The translations under genes were made by a program, and so were the position numbers. The notes beneath the pieces are model-generated. The model saw only the letters and a program-made list of their open reading frames with translations, did not search any database and had not been told where the DNA came from. Shown here piece by piece: positions 45,100-53,172 of a stretch of 64,000 nt of DNA. Within the stretch, counting starts at the first letter, position 1. Every line of letters begins with the position of its first letter. Source of the stretch: Chloroflexota bacterium. Its GTDB lineage: Bacteria; Chloroflexota; Anaerolineae; J102. The stretch lies in assembly GCA_029782215.1 (NCBI GenBank), contig JAKOVD010000032.1, positions 1 through 64,000 of the forward strand, written 5' to 3'.

Positions 45100-45141
45100 G
45101 GTATGACCAATCATCATACCGTAATTGCGGTGAAGACGCAA
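45100..45141 (-). promoter_or_regulatory. Toxin-antitoxin promoter with overlapping operator
   Basis: On the minus strand TTGCGT (45141-45136), a 17-base spacer and TATGAT (45118-45113). The inverted repeat GGTATGA-N7-TCATACC (45100-45120) covers the -10 box, the position expected for repression by the RHH antitoxin. Confidence 0.7.
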
Positions 45142-45187
45142 AGTCACTTTTGATGAGGTTTCTTGGACTGTGACCCGCTAGCAGGTT

Positions 45188-46696
45188 CTAGAATCGGGCA
45201 CCGTTCACCGCGCGTGCCAGGCGCTGATAGGCTGCCAGTCGTCCCGTATACAGATCTGCCAGGGCAGGATTGGGAAGGATACGAGTCACGGCAGGCTGCA
45301 GCCGGGCAATGGCCTCCTCCAGCGTCGGATAGGCGCCCACGCCCCACCCCGCCAGGGCGGCGGCGCCCAGTGCCGCCCAACTGGCGTAACCGGCGATCAC
45401 GATCGGCGCCCCGGACACGTCGGCCAGGATCTGCGGCCAGACCGGGCTGCGGCTGGCGCCTCCGGCCAGCCATAACTCCTCGCCGGGAATACCCGCCGTG
45501 CGCAGCTCGTCCAGCGCCCACCGCACCTCGTAGGCGCAGCCCTCGAGCACGGCCCGGCACATATCGGCCCGCGTGTGCGCCAGCTCCATGCCGATGAAGC
45601 CGCCGCCGGGCACAGCGTTGGCCACCTGCGAGGGGCCGGTCAGGGAGAGAAAGAGCAGGTCATGGCTTCCTGGCCGGCTGCTGCGGACCGCCTCATCCAG
45701 GTTGGCGTAGAGGGCCCGGTCGCTGAGCGGGTCCTGCCCCTCTTGCGCAGGCCACATCTGCCGCAGCCACCAGTCCACCGTGGCCCCAAACCCGCCCACG
45801 AGCTGCCCACCCAGCCAGCGCTGGGGCACGGCGTGAAAATACAGGTTAACCCAGGCCGGGACCGCCTCCAAAGAGGGACGCTCGACCACACTCATCATCA
45901 CCCAGGCGGTGCCCGTGGAGAGCATGACCTTGCCCGGCGCCGTCATGCCCATCCCCAGGCCGGCGCAGGGCTGGTCGTTGCCGCCGGCGATCACGGGCGT
46001 GCCCGCAGCCAGCCCGGTCAGGGCGGCGACTTCGGGGGTGATGGCGCCGATCGGGCGGCCGGCCCAACCTAGCTCCGCCTGCATGTCAGGGTCGACGCCG
46101 CCAATGGCGCACAAGACCTCATCCCAGGCGCCGCTCTGTACGTCAACCATCAGCAGCTCGGAACCCGCCGACAGGTCGGTGGCAAAGCGGCCCGTGAGGC
46201 GGTGGTTCAGGAAATCGGGGACCCCGAGCCAGCGTGAGGCAGCAGCGTGGACATCGGGCCGGTGCCGGCGCAGCCAGCCAATCGAGGGCAGCGGCAGGCC
46301 CGGAAAAACCAGCCAGCCGCTGCGCTGCCGGATGATGGCGGCCGTGCCGTCGGCCTGCCAGTCCCTGATTATATCCTGGCTGCGGTTGTCCAGCCAGGTG
46401 ATCATGGGATAGACGGGATCGCCGTTCCGGTCGGCGGGAATGACGGAGCCCGCCTGGGCCGCCAGCGCCAGGGCCAGGATGCGGTAGCCATCCGCCCGCG
46501 CCACGACCTTCCGCAGCACCTGCAAGAGCGCCTGCCAGACGGCTTCCGGGTCCTGCTCCACCCAGCCGGGGCGCGGGGTCAGGAAGGGGTAGGACTGGTT
46601 GGCGACGGCCACTTCGGCGCCGGAGAGATCGAACAGGATCGCCTTCGTCGAAGAGGTGCCGACATCGACCCCCAGGATGGCGTCTGGCATGGTCAT
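45188..46696 (-). CDS. FGGY-family carbohydrate kinase (xylulokinase-like)
   Basis: A 502-residue FGGY kinase. The N-terminal phosphate-1 loop AILGVDVGTSSTKAILFDLSG and VEQDPEAVWQALLQVL match, as do the substrate loop TWLDNRSQ and the C-terminal ATP-binding GIPGEELWLAGGASRSPVWPQILADVSG with the preceding GCAYEVRWALDEL. Members phosphorylate ketoses, polyols or autoinducer-2; the specificity is not readable here. It lies 49 bp downstream of a DeoC/LsrF-type aldolase gene. This arrangement suggests a kinase-aldolase catabolic step, as in Lsr or ketose pathways. The ATG at 46696 could be replaced by the second Met at residue 3. Confidence 0.88.
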   Translation of the reverse strand: MTMPDAILGVDVGTSSTKAILFDLSGAEVAVANQSYPFLTPRPGWVEQDPEAVWQALLQVLRKVVARADGYRILALALAAQAGSVIPADRNGDPVYPMITWLDNRSQDIIRDWQADGTAAIIRQRSGWLVFPGLPLPSIGWLRRHRPDVHAAASRWLGVPDFLNHRLTGRFATDLSAGSELLMVDVQSGAWDEVLCAIGGVDPDMQAELGWAGRPIGAITPEVAALTGLAAGTPVIAGGNDQPCAGLGMGMTAPGKVMLSTGTAWVMMSVVERPSLEAVPAWVNLYFHAVPQRWLGGQLVGGFGATVDWWLRQMWPAQEGQDPLSDRALYANLDEAVRSSRPGSHDLLFLSLTGPSQVANAVPGGGFIGMELAHTRADMCRAVLEGCAYEVRWALDELRTAGIPGEELWLAGGASRSPVWPQILADVSGAPIVIAGYASWAALGAAALAGWGVGAYPTLEEAIARLQPAVTRILPNPALADLYTGRLAAYQRLARAVNGARF

Positions 46697-46745
46697 GGTC
46701 TCCGTGAGGTGCGGGCAGGCCCAGGCGGACCGGCGAGAGGAAGGC

Positions 46746-47531
46746 TCAGGCTGGGGCGCCGGTCAGGATGCGCATCGCCTCGTCGACGGAAGCATTTCCA
46801 TGCACAATGGCGGACACGGCTGCCGCCATTCGCTGCGGATCGTCCGCCTGGAAGATGTTGCGGCCGATGGCGACGCCGGCGCCGCCCACCTCGATGGCGG
46901 CCTTGATGTTCTCCAGCATAGTGCGCTCGCTGTTCTTCTTGGCGCCGCCGAGCATGACAACCGGCACATAGCAGGCGCTGACCACGCGGCCGTAGTCCGG
47001 AGCATAGGGCGCCTTCACCCAGTCGGCGCCGAGCTCTGCCGCCACGCGCGCCGAAAGGGTGATGTTCTCAGCGGTGGTGAATTCCGGCCCGCTGTCGAAG
47101 CCGCCCGGCTGCATCTCGGCCATGACCGGCAGCCCCCAGGCGTGCGCTTCGTCGATGACGGTGGCCAGCGTGTGCAGCGTAGCCTCCTCATGCAGGGCGC
47201 CCGGAAAGGCCGAGACCACGACGGCATCGGCGCCCAGGCGCAGCGCCGCCTCGACGGTGTGGAACTGGGCGCCCGGCCCCATCTTGCCGAGCTTGGTGCC
47301 GCCGCCATCCAGGCGCAGGATCAGGCCCACCGGGGCGAGTTCGTCCACGTAGCGGGCGGCGACGCCGAAGCTGGTCAGCACGGCGTCGGCGCCCCCTGCC
47401 ACGATCCGGGAAAGGGTCTCGCCGGGGTGTTCAAGGCCCTTGATGGGGCCATCGATGAGGCCGTGGTCGAAGGCGGCGATGAGCGCCCGGCCATCACGGC
47501 GGAAGATGCGGTTGAGTCTGCGCGAAGGCAT
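46746..47531 (-). CDS. Class I aldolase of the DeoC/FbaB/LsrF family
   Basis: A 261-residue TIM-barrel Schiff-base aldolase. [21 protein letters not shown] is the opening typical of DhnA/LsrF-type enzymes (D-H-G), with [21 protein letters not shown] and the Lys-containing [17 protein letters not shown] (the Schiff-base Lys in W-V-K). [10 protein letters not shown] and [11 protein letters not shown] bind the phosphate. LsrF acts on phosphorylated autoinducer-2 products; others are fructose-bisphosphate aldolases or ADTH synthases. AAGGAC precedes the ATG at 47531. The 5' leader contains a GC-rich hairpin (47559-47580). It probably forms an operon with the FGGY kinase. Confidence 0.85.
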   Translation of the reverse strand: MPSRRLNRIFRRDGRALIAAFDHGLIDGPIKGLEHPGETLSRIVAGGADAVLTSFGVAARYVDELAPVGLILRLDGGGTKLGKMGPGAQFHTVEAALRLGADAVVVSAFPGALHEEATLHTLATVIDEAHAWGLPVMAEMQPGGFDSGPEFTTAENITLSARVAAELGADWVKAPYAPDYGRVVSACYVPVVMLGGAKKNSERTMLENIKAAIEVGGAGVAIGRNIFQADDPQRMAAAVSAIVHGNASVDEAMRILTGAPA

Positions 47532-47558
47532 TTCGTTTTTGTCCTTGATATCGGTGGG

Positions 47559-47580
47559 GGGGCGGCGCAGTTGCCGCCCC
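47559..47580. terminator. GC-rich hairpin upstream of the aldolase gene
   Basis: GGGGCGGC-gcagtt-GCCGCCCC followed on the plus strand by GTTTT. Read on the minus strand it lies in the aldolase leader, 28 bases from the start codon. It could end transcripts arriving from the isomerase gene or limit aldolase expression. Confidence 0.4.
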
Positions 47581-47623
47581 GTTTTGGGCCTGTCAAGCCA
47601 TGATAGGTGCAGCAGTCCTACTT

Positions 47624-47711
47624 GTCATTCTGAGGAGCGAAGCGACGAAGAATCTCGCGGTGGCATAGGATGGTTGGAGATTCTTCGCTCCCTCCGGTCG
47701 CTCAGAATGAC
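47624..47711. repeat. 88-bp palindromic repeat of the GTCATTCTGAG type
   Basis: GTCATTCTGAG (47624-47634) pairs with CTCAGAATGAC at the other end (47701-47711), and CGAAGAATCTC (47646-47656) pairs with GAGATTCTTCG (47677-47687). This GTCATTCTGAG/GAAGAATCTC palindrome is a widespread dispersed repeat in many bacterial phyla (recollection). It lies in the 482-bp gap between the aldolase and the isomerase genes, where no gene is visible. Confidence 0.75.
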
Positions 47712-47811
47712 ATGGTGGGTGGTTGCCGTTCAGCAACTCCCTCTCAGTTCGTCATCGTGAATTGTCCATCCCACCAGACGCAAAAACGATGGGCAACAGA
47801 CTCCATCTTAT

Positions 47812-47873
47812 GTCATTTTGAGCGGCATAATCGGCCCTTTCTGAGCACGGCAAGGCAGGAGCGAAGCATCTCA
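47812..47873. repeat. Degenerate second copy of the GTCATTCTGAG-type repeat
   Basis: GTCATTTTGAGCG at 47812-47824 and GGAGCGAAGCATCTCAC at about 47857-47873 match the left half and inner arm of the repeat at 47624, but the far arm is lost. It appears to be an old, decayed copy. Confidence 0.5.
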
Positions 47874-48013
47874 CTGCGGAGGTCTCTTTGCCAGCCGCAT
47901 TGTGCCTTCCATCTGCGTCCATCTGCGCCATCGGTGGATCGAGGAGGTCAAGCCGCAAGACGGATACGGCATGGGGGCGAAGGTGCGGCACGCGGTGATT
48001 ACCTTGCGTTCGC

Positions 48014-48814
48014 TCAAATGGGAAAGATGGCCTTGACCCGTTCCAGGGCCTCGGCTTCGGTAGTCGACGGGTAGAATTCCAGACCCACGAACCCATCATA
48101 CCCCAGCTCGCCGAGCTTGCGGCGGATGTTGGCAAAATTGATCTCACCCGTGCCCGGCTCCTGGCGGGTCGGCACGTCGGCCATGTGGACGGCGTCGTAG
48201 AGGCCGGCATACTGGTCCAGCCCCCAGATCAGATTGCCGGAGTCGCGCTGCTGGTGATAACAGTCGAACACCATGCGCAGTTGCGGGTGGTCGAAGCGCC
48301 GTACCCAGTCGGCTGCCAACTCGTGATTGTGCACAAGGATGCCGCCCTTGATGTGGAACTCGTTGAGGGCCTCGACCCAGACCTGGACGGGGGTCTGCTC
48401 CACCAGCGTGAGGATGCGTTCGGTTTGGCGCAGGGCATTGGCGTACTGCTCGGCCTGAGTATAGTTGGACGACAAGCGGCGGGTCCAGGTCTGGCCGTTG
48501 ATAAGGTCGACCTGGTTCGAGAACAGGAAAAGATGCTCCACACCGCAGCGCTCCGCCATTTCCAGGCTTTCCGCCCAGGTGCGGTAGGTCAGCTCGTTGT
48601 CGCCGGGGTCGACCAGCGAGCCCATCTCATCGTCGAAGGCGGAGTTGAGCACCGCGCCCAGCCGCCGGCACTCGGCGGCCAACTCCGCCATCGGCTGCCC
48701 GCGCCAGTACCACACGTCCAGGCGCCGCAGACCCAGCGCGACCATCGGCTCCACCCTCGCCACGATGGGTCGATCCCGGAACCAGAAGTCAAGATAGCCG
48801 GTGTATTCCATCAC
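48014..48814 (-). CDS. Sugar phosphate isomerase/epimerase-like TIM-barrel protein
   Basis: A 266-residue AP-endonuclease-2-like (xylose isomerase-like) TIM barrel. RVEPMVALGLRRLDVWYWRG, GVEHLFLFSNQVD and VQVWVEALNEFH carry the metal-ligand Glu of strand 6. MVFDCYHQQRDSGNLIWGL supplies Asp/His ligands, DAVHMADVPTRQEPGTGEINF another His, and YDGFVGLEFYPSTTEAEAL the last Glu. This matches hydroxypyruvate isomerase/tagatose-epimerase-like enzymes; the substrate is unknown. The ATG at 48814 (or the next codon) lies 44 bp after the UroD-like gene 2 stop, so the two are cotranscribed. Confidence 0.85.
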   Translation of the reverse strand: MMEYTGYLDFWFRDRPIVARVEPMVALGLRRLDVWYWRGQPMAELAAECRRLGAVLNSAFDDEMGSLVDPGDNELTYRTWAESLEMAERCGVEHLFLFSNQVDLINGQTWTRRLSSNYTQAEQYANALRQTERILTLVEQTPVQVWVEALNEFHIKGGILVHNHELAADWVRRFDHPQLRMVFDCYHQQRDSGNLIWGLDQYAGLYDAVHMADVPTRQEPGTGEINFANIRRKLGELGYDGFVGLEFYPSTTEAEALERVKAIFPI

Positions 48815-48858
48815 TCACTCCTATCCATACGGATGAAGACGACAAGGAAGCCAGGCCA

Positions 48859-49953
48859 TCAGCGGTCCATCAAGCCTTCGGCCTGCAGATAGGTACAGCA
48901 TGCGTCAGCCTCGCCAGGAGTCAAGAATGTCGTGTCACCGATGTAAAAGAGAAATCCTTTTCCGCCCAGCTCGTGTGCGATCCTGGCGGCGCCGTCGGGG
49001 GTCACGTAGACCTGGCACAGCTTGCCAGCATCACGGATCCGTTTCAGAAGGGGTATCCATGCCTCGGGCGGCGGGGCTCCCGCGCCGGGTATCCACTGAA
49101 TGCCCCGCAGCCGTGGGATCGACAACAGCATGTCCAGATGCCTGATCTGGCCTTTGCCGTCCAGATGGTAGAAGGCGTACTCCAGGTCGTCGCAGCATGC
49201 AACAAGATCCGGCAGTACAAGGCGTTCGAACATGGCTGGCGAGATCATCGTCGCGAAATCGCAGTTCAGCATATAGCTTGTCCCCGGTGCCCACCAGGGG
49301 CCCCAACAAGCCGTGCCCGGCCGGGTGTGCGGTGACACCAGACCGTGATACTCGTGGTAGTACCCCAGCCACAAGCCTGTCACTTCTTCGACGAGGCGCT
49401 CCACCTCATCAGGCGTATCGTATAGGTCAACCAGAAGCTGCTGTGTTCCTCGCAGTGCAGCGAGCGTGTCCAGGTTGCCGCCGATATCGGGATGGCCGAC
49501 TACGACGCGATCGCCCCAGGCTGCGGAGGCGGCCAGGGCCACGGCGCTGACGCGCTCGTGCCAGGGGTGGTTCACGGAATAGCCCAGACGAACGTCTCCA
49601 AGTACTGACCAGCCCGCCGGGTGAAACCACGTCGTTCCCGTCGCTGTGCTCACCGGCGAGCCAAGAAATGCCGCGAGGATGCCGGGTCCGAAATTCGGAT
49701 ACCACTTGGGGAACGCATCACCATAGCAGAGCAGCGATTCGAGCTGAGGCTCCACGCGGTCGATAATGGCATCGACGGGTATCGTCAGCGGAAAGCGTGT
49801 CAGGTGGTCGGCATAGGTGTCAATGGTATAGCTCGGATCTGACATCGCCTCAACAACCACCATGGGGCGATCCAGCTCACCCTGCCACCATGCCGTCCAC
49901 CGGCGTTCGGTTCGTTCCCAATCGCCATCGTCAAACTGGAGGTAGTTCTTCAT
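48859..49953 (-). CDS. UroD superfamily protein 2
   Basis: A 364-residue protein of the uroporphyrinogen-decarboxylase-like superfamily, of the group starting with WERTERRWTAWWQGELDRPMVVVEA. PKWYPNFGPGILAAFLG, GHPDIGGNLDTLAALRGTQQLLVDLYD, CDFATMISPAMFERLVLPDL and AFYHLDGKGQIRHLDMLL (H-x-D-G near the C-terminal half) are typical of this uncharacterised group. These proteins often neighbour sugar isomerases and ABC importers in heterotrophic bacteria. No role in haem synthesis is likely. It is divergent from the XRE-cupin gene at 50091, with a 137-bp shared control region. Confidence 0.75.
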   Translation of the reverse strand: MKNYLQFDDGDWERTERRWTAWWQGELDRPMVVVEAMSDPSYTIDTYADHLTRFPLTIPVDAIIDRVEPQLESLLCYGDAFPKWYPNFGPGILAAFLGSPVSTATGTTWFHPAGWSVLGDVRLGYSVNHPWHERVSAVALAASAAWGDRVVVGHPDIGGNLDTLAALRGTQQLLVDLYDTPDEVERLVEEVTGLWLGYYHEYHGLVSPHTRPGTACWGPWWAPGTSYMLNCDFATMISPAMFERLVLPDLVACCDDLEYAFYHLDGKGQIRHLDMLLSIPRLRGIQWIPGAGAPPPEAWIPLLKRIRDAGKLCQVYVTPDGAARIAHELGGKGFLFYIGDTTFLTPGEADACCTYLQAEGLMDR

Positions 49954-50061
49954 GCTCTCACTGCAGCAAGGATGGCAAACCTAGCGCCGTCTCCCATCCC
50001 ATTCGTTCGGCTTTGATTGAGCAGGCTCGGACAACATGACAATCGCAGGCCAGCATGGTAC

Positions 50062-50076
50062 AGTTGCCTTGCAACT
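50062..50076. promoter_or_regulatory. Inverted repeat upstream of XRE-cupin gene 2
   Basis: AGTTGC-CTT-GCAACT is a perfect 6-bp inverted repeat in the divergent region between the UroD-like gene 2 and XRE-cupin gene 2, ending 14 bases before the ATG at 50091. Its position fits an autoregulatory operator. Confidence 0.45.
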
Positions 50077-50090
50077 CTGGAAGGATGCAC

Positions 50091-50654
50091 ATGGAAGGCC
50101 CATCAGCAGAAAACATCAGGTTTGGCGAACGAGTCAAAGAGCGACGCACGGAGCTTGGCCTGAGCCTGCGTGACCTGGCGGAACTCACGGACCTCAGCAC
50201 CACCTTTCTGAGCGCCCTGGAGCGGGGCCAGGCCAACCCGACGCTGGCCTCGGCGCGGCGGATCGCCTTTGCGCTCAAGGTGCCGCTGCACCGGCTGCTC
50301 GCCGACTCCTCTGACGGCGACGTGGTGGTGACGAAGAACCGGCGCCGCCAGATGCTGTTTCCTGACAGCCACGTCCGCTACGAGATCCTGACGCCGCAGC
50401 TCACGCGCAAGATGGTGCTTTTCCAGGTGAGTGTTCCTCCTGAGGCGGGCAATATCATGCAGCAGCCGCTGGCCGAGCCCACGGAAGAGTGCATCGTGGT
50501 GCTGGAAGGTGAAATCGAGATCCAGGTCGCCGGCCAGACCTACCAGTTGGAGACAGGGGATTCGATCTACTTCGAGAACCGCTTGATGGAGAGCATTCGT
50601 GCCACGGGCGGCAAGGCCGCCGAGTATCTGTCGGCCGTCGTGCGCCCGCTCTGA
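50091..50654 (+). CDS. XRE-family regulator with C-terminal cupin domain, copy 2
   Basis: A 187-residue paralogue of the regulator at 43903: HTH domain FGERVKERRTELGLSLRDLAEL with LSALERGQANPTLASARRIAFAL, then a cupin domain with KMVLFQVSVPP, PTEECIVVLEGEIEIQVAGQ and YQLETGDSIYFENR. The ATG at 50091 is chosen because GGAAGG lies 6 bases upstream; the in-frame ATG at 50085 overlaps that site. It is divergent from UroD-like gene 2 and the sugar-isomerase operon and convergent with the 2-hydroxyacid dehydrogenase gene. Possible targets are the minus-strand catabolic operons. Confidence 0.85.
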   Translation: MEGPSAENIRFGERVKERRTELGLSLRDLAELTDLSTTFLSALERGQANPTLASARRIAFALKVPLHRLLADSSDGDVVVTKNRRRQMLFPDSHVRYEILTPQLTRKMVLFQVSVPPEAGNIMQQPLAEPTEECIVVLEGEIEIQVAGQTYQLETGDSIYFENRLMESIRATGGKAAEYLSAVVRPL

Positions 50655-50662
50655 GGAGCCGC

Positions 50663-51682
50663 TCACACCAGGCGGTGCTGCAGCTCCGCTCCTGCCAGCA
50701 CGGCGACGATGTTGGTATAGTCGCCCTGGCGCAGGGCGCCGGTGATGGTCATGGCGCCGGCGGCCACGTGGGGGGTGAGGATCAGGTTGCACATCGGGTC
50801 GCGGGCCAGCGCCAGCAGGGGATTGTCGGGCTGGACCGGCTCCCAGGTGAAACCATCCACAGCAGCACCGCCCAGGTGTCCCGAACGCAGCGCTTCGGCA
50901 AGGGCCAGCTCATCCACCGTGCCGCTGCCCCCGGTCTGGACAAAGAGCGCGCCCGGCTTCATGGCGGCAAAGAAGGAAGTCGACAGTCCCTGGTCGGTCT
51001 GCGGCCCCAGGGGCAGCAGGGCCACCACGACATCGCTCTCGGCGGCGACCTCCGCGGCCGAAGCATAGCGGATGCCGTAGGCGGCCTCCACGTGGGGCGG
51101 GTAGCGCTTGCGCTTCTGGTAGAGTACTTTGCAGTCAAAAGCCTTGAGGCGTTGGGCCAGCTCGACGCCGATCTCGCCGAAACCCAGGATGCCCACGGTC
51201 TTGCCCGCCAGGCCCTGGATGTTCTGCCGGTGCGACCAGTTGTAGGCGAAATGGTCCTCGTCGCAGCGCCGCGGGGGCTGGCCCCAGTCATCACCGTCTT
51301 CCGCAACCCTCATGAGCTCGCGCACACGTTTGACCAGGCCCAGCGTCTGCAGCACGATGTGCTCGGCGACGAGCACACAGGTAAACACGGGCAGACAGCA
51401 GACCGGGATGCCGGCGCCGCGCGCGGCTTCCAGGTCGATGTCCCAGGTCTGAACGCCCAGCCGTTGGATCAGCCGCAGGTTCTTGCCGGCAGCGATCATG
51501 TCGGCGTCGATCACGCCCGACCGCTCACTGATAAAGAATTCCATCTCTGGCAGGAGGGCGAGGATCTCCTCTTTGGGCGGCACCCGGCGCATGACGATAT
51601 CCAGCTCCGGCGGCGCGCCCTCCAGCGCCCACTGCTGCTGCTGCAGGCCGCGATCGGTGACGAACAGGGTCTTGTGCTTCAT
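50663..51682 (-). CDS. D-2-hydroxyacid dehydrogenase family protein lacking the usual active-site Arg
   Basis: A 339-residue NAD(P)-dependent D-2-hydroxyacid/phosphoglycerate dehydrogenase family protein. It has GKTVGILGFGEIGVELAQRL (Rossmann loop near 164), DVVVALLPLGPQTDQGLS and the active-site His in LILTPHVAAG. The family's N-x-[STAGC]-R-[GP] motif with the substrate-binding Arg reads FVQTGGSGTVDELAL, so both Asn and Arg are replaced (Q, G). The catalytic Glu region is AAVDGFTWEPVQPDNPLL. The altered site suggests a different substrate or a non-canonical role. It lies 56 bp downstream of the HcnB-like gene and is probably in its operon. Confidence 0.85.
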   Translation of the reverse strand: MKHKTLFVTDRGLQQQQWALEGAPPELDIVMRRVPPKEEILALLPEMEFFISERSGVIDADMIAAGKNLRLIQRLGVQTWDIDLEAARGAGIPVCCLPVFTCVLVAEHIVLQTLGLVKRVRELMRVAEDGDDWGQPPRRCDEDHFAYNWSHRQNIQGLAGKTVGILGFGEIGVELAQRLKAFDCKVLYQKRKRYPPHVEAAYGIRYASAAEVAAESDVVVALLPLGPQTDQGLSTSFFAAMKPGALFVQTGGSGTVDELALAEALRSGHLGGAAVDGFTWEPVQPDNPLLALARDPMCNLILTPHVAAGAMTITGALRQGDYTNIVAVLAGAELQHRLV

Positions 51683-51738
51683 GGTCGTGGCATCTCCATG
51701 CTTGGGATCGAGAGGGCCAATGTGAACCCGTGCGGCGC

Positions 51739-53172
51739 TTAGGCCTGATCTGCGGCCTGGGCCAACACCGACAGGGGCAGGGGATGGATCGGTGGTCTTA
51801 CGGAGAACTGGCCTGCCGCCGCCACCTGGGCCGGATCGGCGTCATCACCGCCCAACTCACGGGTGAGCAGCCGGGTCGCCAGCACGCCGCAGATGCGCGC
51901 CTGGCAGTTGCCCATGCCCACGCGCGTCAGTCCCTTCAGCTCGGTGACCGATCCCACGCCATCGGCCACAGCCGCCCGGATCTGGCCGAGCGTCACCTCT
52001 TCGCAGCGGCAGATGATCGTTTCGTCGGTGGCAAGGCCGTAAAGGCCGGGGCCTGGCGTAAAGAGCTGGCCCAACATGCGGGCAAAGCGGCGCTCACGCC
52101 TCAGGTCCGGCTGCAGTCGCGCCAGCCGGGCGCTGGCTTCTGCCTCTGCCAGGCAGCCCAACTGCCGGGCCGCCGCAATCCCAGCGATTTGTCCCTCAAT
52201 CCGCGAGAGCTCGGCGCCGCCGATGCCGGCGCCGTCACCGGCTGCGTAGACGCCGGGTAGGGTGGTCTGCATGGTCGCATCGCGGCGGGGCACATAGCCG
52301 CCCTGCTCGGGCAGATAATCGTGGGCGCAGCCCAACAGGCGGGTGAGCTCCGTGGAAGGAAGAAAGCCGTAGCCCATGACGACCGTGTCGACGGCGACGG
52401 TTTCTTCGCTGCCGGGAACCGGCCGCCAGGCGGCATCGAGCCGGGCGATCACGGCCTCCTGCACTTCGCCGTCACCGTGCACCGCCACCACCGACCAGCC
52501 CCGGCGGTAGGGCACGTGCGCCGAACGCAGCGTGCGCAGATAGTCCCAACCCTCGGACAGCCGCGCCCCCTGGCCCACGACCGCACCGGCGTGCCGCAGC
52601 AGGTTGGCGCCCAACGCCGCCCCTTCCAGGACAGCCACTACCTCCACCCCCGCATGCACCAGACCCGCAGCCACGGCGAGCTGCAGCGGTCCCGTCCCCG
52701 ACAACAGGACGCGGCGGCCCGGTGCGACGCGCTGGCTCTTGATCAGTGTCTGCACCGCGCCCGCCGTCATCACGCCGGGCAGGGTCCAGCCGGGGAAGGC
52801 GATCGGCCGGTCGTAGGCGCCGGTGGCCAGGATAAGCGCCCGGGCTTCAAGCCGGACAGGGGCGCCGGGCCCGTGGACGGCCAACTGCCAGCCGGCGCCG
52901 TCCGGCGCCGCGAACGCGCCCCACACCAGGGCGCCGCTGAGGACGCGTACGCCCGCATCGTCGATCTGCGCCAGCAGACCCCGCAGGGCCGCCTGATGTC
53001 TGTCCTGGACGTCCGTTCGGAAGGTCGCAGGCAGTTGTTTGAAATACTGACCACCAGGTCGCGGATAGCCATCAACAAGGATCACAGAAGCGCCGGTCTG
53101 GGCGGCGCTGGCGGCGGCGTGCAGCCCGGCCGGTCCCGCGCCGACGACCATCACATCCGCCCGCTCACTCAT
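51739..53172 (-). CDS. HcnB-like FAD/NAD(P)-binding dehydrogenase subunit with BFD-like [2Fe-2S] domain
   Basis: A 477-residue flavoprotein: FAD loop VMVVGAGPAGLHAAASAAQ (about 7-25), LILATGAYDRPIAFPGW, a second Rossmann loop VLLSGTGPLQLAVAAGLVHAG and a C-terminal FAD strand GVYAAGDGAGIGGAELS. After it, IICRCEEVTLGQIRAA and TRVGMGNCQARIC provide four Cys for the BFD-like [2Fe-2S] cluster of HcnB/OoxA-type subunits. In these enzymes the subunit works with a small ferredoxin subunit (HcnA, encoded just upstream) and a DAO-type catalytic subunit (candidate at 41759). The start overlaps the HcnA-like stop by 8 bp. Confidence 0.85.
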   Translation of the reverse strand: MSERADVMVVGAGPAGLHAAASAAQTGASVILVDGYPRPGGQYFKQLPATFRTDVQDRHQAALRGLLAQIDDAGVRVLSGALVWGAFAAPDGAGWQLAVHGPGAPVRLEARALILATGAYDRPIAFPGWTLPGVMTAGAVQTLIKSQRVAPGRRVLLSGTGPLQLAVAAGLVHAGVEVVAVLEGAALGANLLRHAGAVVGQGARLSEGWDYLRTLRSAHVPYRRGWSVVAVHGDGEVQEAVIARLDAAWRPVPGSEETVAVDTVVMGYGFLPSTELTRLLGCAHDYLPEQGGYVPRRDATMQTTLPGVYAAGDGAGIGGAELSRIEGQIAGIAAARQLGCLAEAEASARLARLQPDLRRERRFARMLGQLFTPGPGLYGLATDETIICRCEEVTLGQIRAAVADGVGSVTELKGLTRVGMGNCQARICGVLATRLLTRELGGDDADPAQVAAAGQFSVRPPIHPLPLSVLAQAADQA

